In this document: in pieces, positions 60,199-64,000 of the stretch | Position numbering within the stretch: the first letter of the stretch is position 1 | Layout: each line of letters opens with the position of its first letter | DNA from: Sphingomonas sp. BGYR3 | GTDB lineage: Bacteria; Pseudomonadota; Alphaproteobacteria; Sphingomonadales; Sphingomonadaceae | Direction: 5' to 3' | Length of the DNA stretch: 64,000 bases | Assembly: GCF_025153455.1 (NCBI RefSeq) | Contig: NZ_JANZNT010000001.1 | Location: 1,622,001 to 1,686,000, forward strand | Notes under the pieces: generated by a model | What the model was told of the DNA's origin: nothing | Databases searched by the model: none | Seen by the model: the letters and a program-made list of their open reading frames with translations, nothing else | Made by a program: the position numbers and the translations under genes

Positions 60199-61416
60199 AT
60201 GGTGCTTCGCAGTTCGATGATGTTGCGTGCGGCGGCGATCCTCGTCGCCGGCGCCTTCGTCCTGTGGATCTCCATCGGTGTCACCGCCAACTTCACGATT
60301 GCGCGCGAGATGCCGGACGGCGTGCGCTCGATCTGGCCGTCCGGCGTGAATGCAAAGGTCGCTCAGGGTCGCGATCTACTCCTCGGTCAATCACAACCTT
60401 CGGCAGAAACCATGGACCGGATGCGGGCGACCCTGCGCGAAGCAGCACTGCGCGAGCCGGTCAACACACAGGTGCTCGGCACGCTGGCCGGGCTGGACGA
60501 TCTGCGCGGCAATGCTGATCGGGCACGCGCGTTGTTCAAGCTGTCGGAAGCGGCCTCGCGCCGTAACCGTCTGACCGAAATGTGGCTGATCGAGGATGCG
60601 GTCTCCCGCAACCAGATCGGTGAGGCGCTGACCCATTACGATCACGCAATGCGGGTCTCGATCGATCTGCGGCCCCAGTTGCTACCCGTCATGAACAGCG
60701 CGGCATCCTCGCCGGATATCCTGAGCGCTCTCGTTCCCATTCTTCGCCAGCGGCCGTTGTGGTGGAAGGATTACCTGCAGTTCCTCGGAGAGGACGGCAG
60801 CGATCCGCAGGTCATCGAAACGGTGCTGGCAAATGTTCGCCCGAACATCGCCCGATCGGATGAGCGCGTGTTGACGGAAAACGTCCTGCGCCGAATGATT
60901 GCGACCAATGGCGAACTCGGGGCCGTTCGCGCGGCGAACGCGCTGGAAGGGATCAAGGGGTCGAACCGGTCGCTTCGCGGCGGCGACTTCGACGCGCCCG
61001 AGGGCATTCTGCCGTTTGCCTGGTGGATGCGTGACGAATCCAATATCCGCGCCTATCGCGACACCGTCCCGAACGGCACGCTGGGCCTGCGGATCGAGAC
61101 GAGCAGCGATACGACCGGGGGAGCGGCACAGCAGCTCGTCGGCCTGCCCGCAGGGACGTATCTATTATCCGGTATCGTCGGCGACGTTCCCGCCGACCCG
61201 ATCAACCGGCCGGAAATCACCATCGCGTGTGGTAACGCAAAGCCCATGGCGCGGTTCACCCTGCCCACCGCACCCGAATCTGGGGCGCCGTTCCGGTTCC
61301 GCTTCGTCGTCCCACCCGCTGGTTGCCCAACACAATGGGTTGGCATCGCGACGGCGCCAGTCGGCGATACCCATGTTTGGCTCGACACGATCAAGATCAC
61401 GCCGGAGCGGCCCTGA
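60199..61416 (+). CDS. Membrane-anchored protein of the polysaccharide locus, unknown function
   Basis: A 405-residue protein with one N-terminal helix (AAAILVAGAFVLWISIG), a helical TPR-like middle (residues about 60-230, e.g. GTLAGLDDLRGNADRARALFKLSEAA) and a C-terminal beta-sandwich-like part with two cysteines (ITIACGN, PPAGCPT). Probably periplasmic. It starts 8 bases after the Wzc-like gene and is surely in the same operon. It may organise export or polymerisation. Not recognised as a named family. Confidence 0.75.
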   Translation: MVLRSSMMLRAAAILVAGAFVLWISIGVTANFTIAREMPDGVRSIWPSGVNAKVAQGRDLLLGQSQPSAETMDRMRATLREAALREPVNTQVLGTLAGLDDLRGNADRARALFKLSEAASRRNRLTEMWLIEDAVSRNQIGEALTHYDHAMRVSIDLRPQLLPVMNSAASSPDILSALVPILRQRPLWWKDYLQFLGEDGSDPQVIETVLANVRPNIARSDERVLTENVLRRMIATNGELGAVRAANALEGIKGSNRSLRGGDFDAPEGILPFAWWMRDESNIRAYRDTVPNGTLGLRIETSSDTTGGAAQQLVGLPAGTYLLSGIVGDVPADPINRPEITIACGNAKPMARFTLPTAPESGAPFRFRFVVPPAGCPTQWVGIATAPVGDTHVWLDTIKITPERP

Positions 61417-61639
61417 CATCGGTTCAGGTCTGAAGGAGACGGCGGTCCGTCACCGATCCTTGCAATGACTGGAAAAACGGCAGGCGACCTTGGGTTGGCC
61501 GAAAGGCCACGGTAGCCGCTGCCGGTGACCGCCATGCCGCTCGCGACAGAGCAACAGGAATTCCCCGCCACCATCGCAGGCGGCGGTCAGCGATGACGCC
61601 GCGTTCTGGATTTTCAATACGTCCGATTTGACCGCCGGA

Positions 61640-62611
61640 TCAGTCGAAAACGTCAGATACCCATTTCGAAAGGCTGTACCGATCGAGCAGGGCCCGATCC
61701 ATCGGATACCACGGCGTTTGCAGGAACGCCGGGTCGATGACGGGATTGTCGCGATCGATCAGATACTGATTCTGCGGATGATGGAAATCGGCGCGCTTGA
61801 TCGAAGGGTTCGTCGTGATGAGCTTGCGGCCCGCACCGAGCATCTCGATCGTGCGCATGGTGAAGCCGGTCTGCACATTGCGTTCGATGTCCAGAACGAC
61901 CTTTGCCCGCGCAATCAGCGTCTGCACTTCGGCCTTTGGTAACGGCTTGAAGATGAAATCCTGCTCGGGCGTCTGGCGATACGGTGCGCTGACGATGTTC
62001 TGAATCCGGTGAAGCAGATGGCTGCGCGCGAATAGAATCTTGCGAAGCTCGAAGCCCGCCGGCATCGCCGCCGATATACGCTGCAGGACATTGACCCGGT
62101 CACTATGGGCCGTGCCGATGAACAGCAGATCGATGTCCTGCTCGACATCGCCGACATCGGCATATTGTTCGATGTAGAACAACGGGCGATAGGTCAGCCG
62201 GGGGTCCGCACTGACATCCTCGATATCAAAGCTGAACGCGCGGTCGAACAGGTCAACCTTGTCCGACGACCCCTTGGGCATGTTGCGATAGCTGTCCCAG
62301 AAATACAGCGTATGCCGTGCCTTTGGCAGCAGGGTACGCATCCGTCGGATCGTTTCCACCGAGAGGGCTTCGCCCTTGATGATGACGACGTCGCGAATGT
62401 CATGTTCGGCGGCCTGGCGGAAAATCCGCTCGAAATACTCCGCGCTCTTTCGCTCGACCAGTTTGGGCGACAGCCGGACAAGCGCCTTGGTCTTGGTATC
62501 GTTCGCCGGGCGATCGTTACACCATAAGACCGATCGACCGCGCGCTTCCAGCACTTTCACGATTTCCTGCGGATACCCGAAGAAATCGGCCGATATCAAA
62601 AGAGTGTCCAT
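61640..62611 (-). CDS. Glycosyltransferase-like protein (CgeB/capsule type)
   Basis: A 323-residue soluble protein. The N-terminal ISADFFGYPQEIVKVLEARG and the C-terminal TMRTIEMLGAGRKLITTN (the E-x7-E-like GT-B region) resemble GT-B glycosyltransferases annotated as capsular or LPS biosynthesis proteins. It probably adds a sugar to the repeat unit. Convergent with the preceding gene, 223 bases away; that gap holds nothing recognisable except a weak TGGCC-GAAA-GGCCA hairpin near 61496. No signal peptide. Confidence 0.65.
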   Translation of the reverse strand: MDTLLISADFFGYPQEIVKVLEARGRSVLWCNDRPANDTKTKALVRLSPKLVERKSAEYFERIFRQAAEHDIRDVVIIKGEALSVETIRRMRTLLPKARHTLYFWDSYRNMPKGSSDKVDLFDRAFSFDIEDVSADPRLTYRPLFYIEQYADVGDVEQDIDLLFIGTAHSDRVNVLQRISAAMPAGFELRKILFARSHLLHRIQNIVSAPYRQTPEQDFIFKPLPKAEVQTLIARAKVVLDIERNVQTGFTMRTIEMLGAGRKLITTNPSIKRADFHHPQNQYLIDRDNPVIDPAFLQTPWYPMDRALLDRYSLSKWVSDVFD

Positions 62612-62673
62612 AGCCCCTATTGTCCTCCGGCACCCGGTGCCGGTCCCGCACGCTGTCTCTGACCCGTGCCTCT

Positions 62674-62694
62674 AGCCGGTTATGCCAACCGGCT
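62674..62694 (-). terminator. Hairpin downstream of the right-end gene
   Basis: AGCCGGTT at 62674-62681 pairs perfectly with AACCGGCT at 62687-62694, loop of 5. It lies 36 bases past the stop of the minus-strand gene on the right edge. A second stem (CCGGCAC/GTGCCGG, 62627-62643) follows. Neither has a T-run. Confidence 0.45.
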
Positions 62695-62729
62695 CCATGG
62701 CGAAGTTGTGCTCGTCCGGCGGTACGGCA

Positions 62730-64000
62730 TCACCCGGCGCTGCATGCCACCGACGTGGTATAGCGCTGACCCGATAGGAGGCGCGCCCGCCACCAACCCG
62801 GAACGCTGCCGGGCTCGACCCGGGCGTCGGCCGCGGTCCTCTCGCTCCTCAGGGACGACGGCGCAGCAACGGCGGATCGTTCTACCTCAATATCCACCGT
62901 GCCTCGATCAGCGAAGCCGAGGATCGTCCAGCGCCCACCGGCACAACGCAGCCAAGTCTGCCCGTTGGTGCGAAGCACGCCAAAATCGACGAGCGCCGCC
63001 GGCCCGGTTCCCCGGCGGCCCCAATTGCCAGCGACGCCCCGTGGGTCGGCATAAATGCTTGCGGCATCGCGCATGAAGTCACTGCGACCATCGGCCATTG
63101 TCGTCGACCAGCCCTCTATTCCGGCGCCATATGCCGACCAACCGGCGCTTGCGACCTGTCGCCCTTTGCCGTCGGTGACCGGGGCAGTCCCGGTATTGGC
63201 CGTAATGACGAGGCCGTTGTCATAGCGCACCCGCACCGCCCGTCCTGCAGCCCGCGGCAATGCAGCCTCGATCGGTTGCCACTGGCCATCGACCGGGTAG
63301 CGGATCTCGGTAGCAGCTGCGCGGCGATAACCTTTTGCCACTGGCACCGACAGCGCCGCTTCCTGCACGAACAACCGCGGATCGGCCCACAGCGTCTGCG
63401 AGCGATACGGCAGATGGGCAAAAGCCAGTTGCTGCGTCCGATAGAGATCGCGAGTGCGTTCCTCAGTCATTGGATCGCGCGAGGCAGCCGTTGCCGGCGC
63501 GTATCGATTATAGAAACCCATGCCGAAATTATGCTGGTACGGATGGATCCGGAGCAGATCGAAATCGACCCACAGCGGCGCGTCGCGGATGTCCCCGGCA
63601 TAGCCCACCGTCATTTCCGCCTCGACGCCGTCCAGCGCGCCGGTCCAGTAGAAATGCTGATGCCCCTCTCCAAAAACCGGCCCCTTTTCGACGGATTGCA
63701 GCGCCTCGAACATCGCCTTGGAGCCGGCCAGAAAGGCGCTGAAGCGGCCTGCACCGGGTCGGCTCGCCTCCATATCGACCCGCTCCCAAGGCAGAAAGCT
63801 CGAATTGACATCGACGAACGCTGCCGTTGTTCCCAGCGTCTGCTTAATCGCTGGCGAATAACGTTGTGCCATTAACACAAACATGTCTGGCCGAAGCGAA
63901 TAAGATTGTTGGCCAACCGACGTGTTCAACCACGCTTTCAACATTGAACGATTACTGTCTACAGCAATACTGGTCGGATCAAACTCACCTGAATTAGGGT
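62730..64000 (-). CDS. Large protein of unknown function, N-terminus outside the window
   Basis: The frame is open from the right edge to a stop at 62730, at least 423 codons. The internal ATG 63944 is not necessarily the start, because protein-like sequence (DPTSIAVDSNRSMLKAWL) continues before it. Segments such as VDVNSSFLPWERVDME and GEGHQHFYWTGALDGVEAEM suggest a barrel-type glycoside hydrolase, followed by a beta-rich C-terminal part (WTILGFADRGTVDIEVE). This is only a guess from style. In context a polysaccharide-modifying or degrading enzyme is plausible. C-terminal end complete. Confidence 0.55.
   Translation of the reverse strand, partial: PNSGEFDPTSIAVDSNRSMLKAWLNTSVGQQSYSLRPDMFVLMAQRYSPAIKQTLGTTAAFVDVNSSFLPWERVDMEASRPGAGRFSAFLAGSKAMFEALQSVEKGPVFGEGHQHFYWTGALDGVEAEMTVGYAGDIRDAPLWVDFDLLRIHPYQHNFGMGFYNRYAPATAASRDPMTEERTRDLYRTQQLAFAHLPYRSQTLWADPRLFVQEAALSVPVAKGYRRAAATEIRYPVDGQWQPIEAALPRAAGRAVRVRYDNGLVITANTGTAPVTDGKGRQVASAGWSAYGAGIEGWSTTMADGRSDFMRDAASIYADPRGVAGNWGRRGTGPAALVDFGVLRTNGQTWLRCAGGRWTILGFADRGTVDIEVERSAVAAPSSLRSERTAADARVEPGSVPGWWRARLLSGQRYTTSVACSAG

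Overview
The window looks like chromosomal DNA of a sphingomonad (Sphingomonadaceae, Alphaproteobacteria). It is GC-rich and gene-dense, with many ATGA/GTGA/TGATG start-stop overlaps. Indicators are the ftsK-lolA-xthA run, a short mitofilin-like gene behind hemC-hemD, truB-rpsO-pnp, a TonB receptor beside tandem halogenase-like genes, and a rhamnose/exopolysaccharide locus at the right end. No insertion sequence, integrase, phage gene, rRNA operon or CRISPR array was seen. One tRNA gene (Leu, CAG) is present.

Layout. 1-6.9 kb: an accessory polysaccharide-uptake locus. A TonB-dependent receptor (cut by the left edge) diverges from two flavin-dependent halogenase-like genes, a cupin-like (JmjC-type) hydroxylase gene and a family 9 glycoside hydrolase. 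The hydrolase is interrupted by an in-frame TGA exactly before its catalytic motif. The divergent intergenic region carries a good LacI-family operator match. 7-11.5 kb: an ABC ATPase and an ABC permease fused to an M1 aminopeptidase. 11.5-19.3 kb: stress-type SDR, a 35-residue small protein with a sigma-54-like promoter, a diguanylate cyclase, peroxiredoxin, outer-membrane phospholipase A, HisN-type phosphatase, RibA, XthA and LolA. 19.4-31.5 kb: FtsK, a UbiH-like monooxygenase, a PerM-type permease, a class III CoA-transferase, a GNAT acetyltransferase, the hemC-hemD-mitofilin cluster, tsaD-gpsA and a DUF4118 histidine kinase.

31.6-43.1 kb: the translation/RNA block pnp-rpsO-truB with an M50 protease, thymidine kinase, a sulfotransferase-like gene, rbfA, a stand-alone receiver, a large MASE1-PAS hybrid kinase and a GST. 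43.2-50 kb: glutamate synthase, with a DUF2059-like secreted protein gene fused by overlaps between gltD and gltB. 50-52 kb: uppP, an NDUFA9-like reductase and tRNA-Leu, followed by about 450 bp of non-coding, possibly decayed sequence.

52.6-64 kb: a surface-polysaccharide locus. rmlC-rmlB-rmlD-rmlA make dTDP-L-rhamnose; a Wza-type export lipoprotein and a Wzc-type tyrosine kinase follow with a membrane-anchored helper. A glycosyltransferase-like gene and a truncated large protein lie on the other strand. Between rmlA and the export genes is a minus-strand trio of small envelope proteins (58-residue membrane protein, lipoprotein, secreted protein) with no recognised family. The most interesting items are the interrupted GH9 gene in the halogenase locus, the small envelope trio, the glt insertion and the sigma-54-like promoter of the 35-residue gene.
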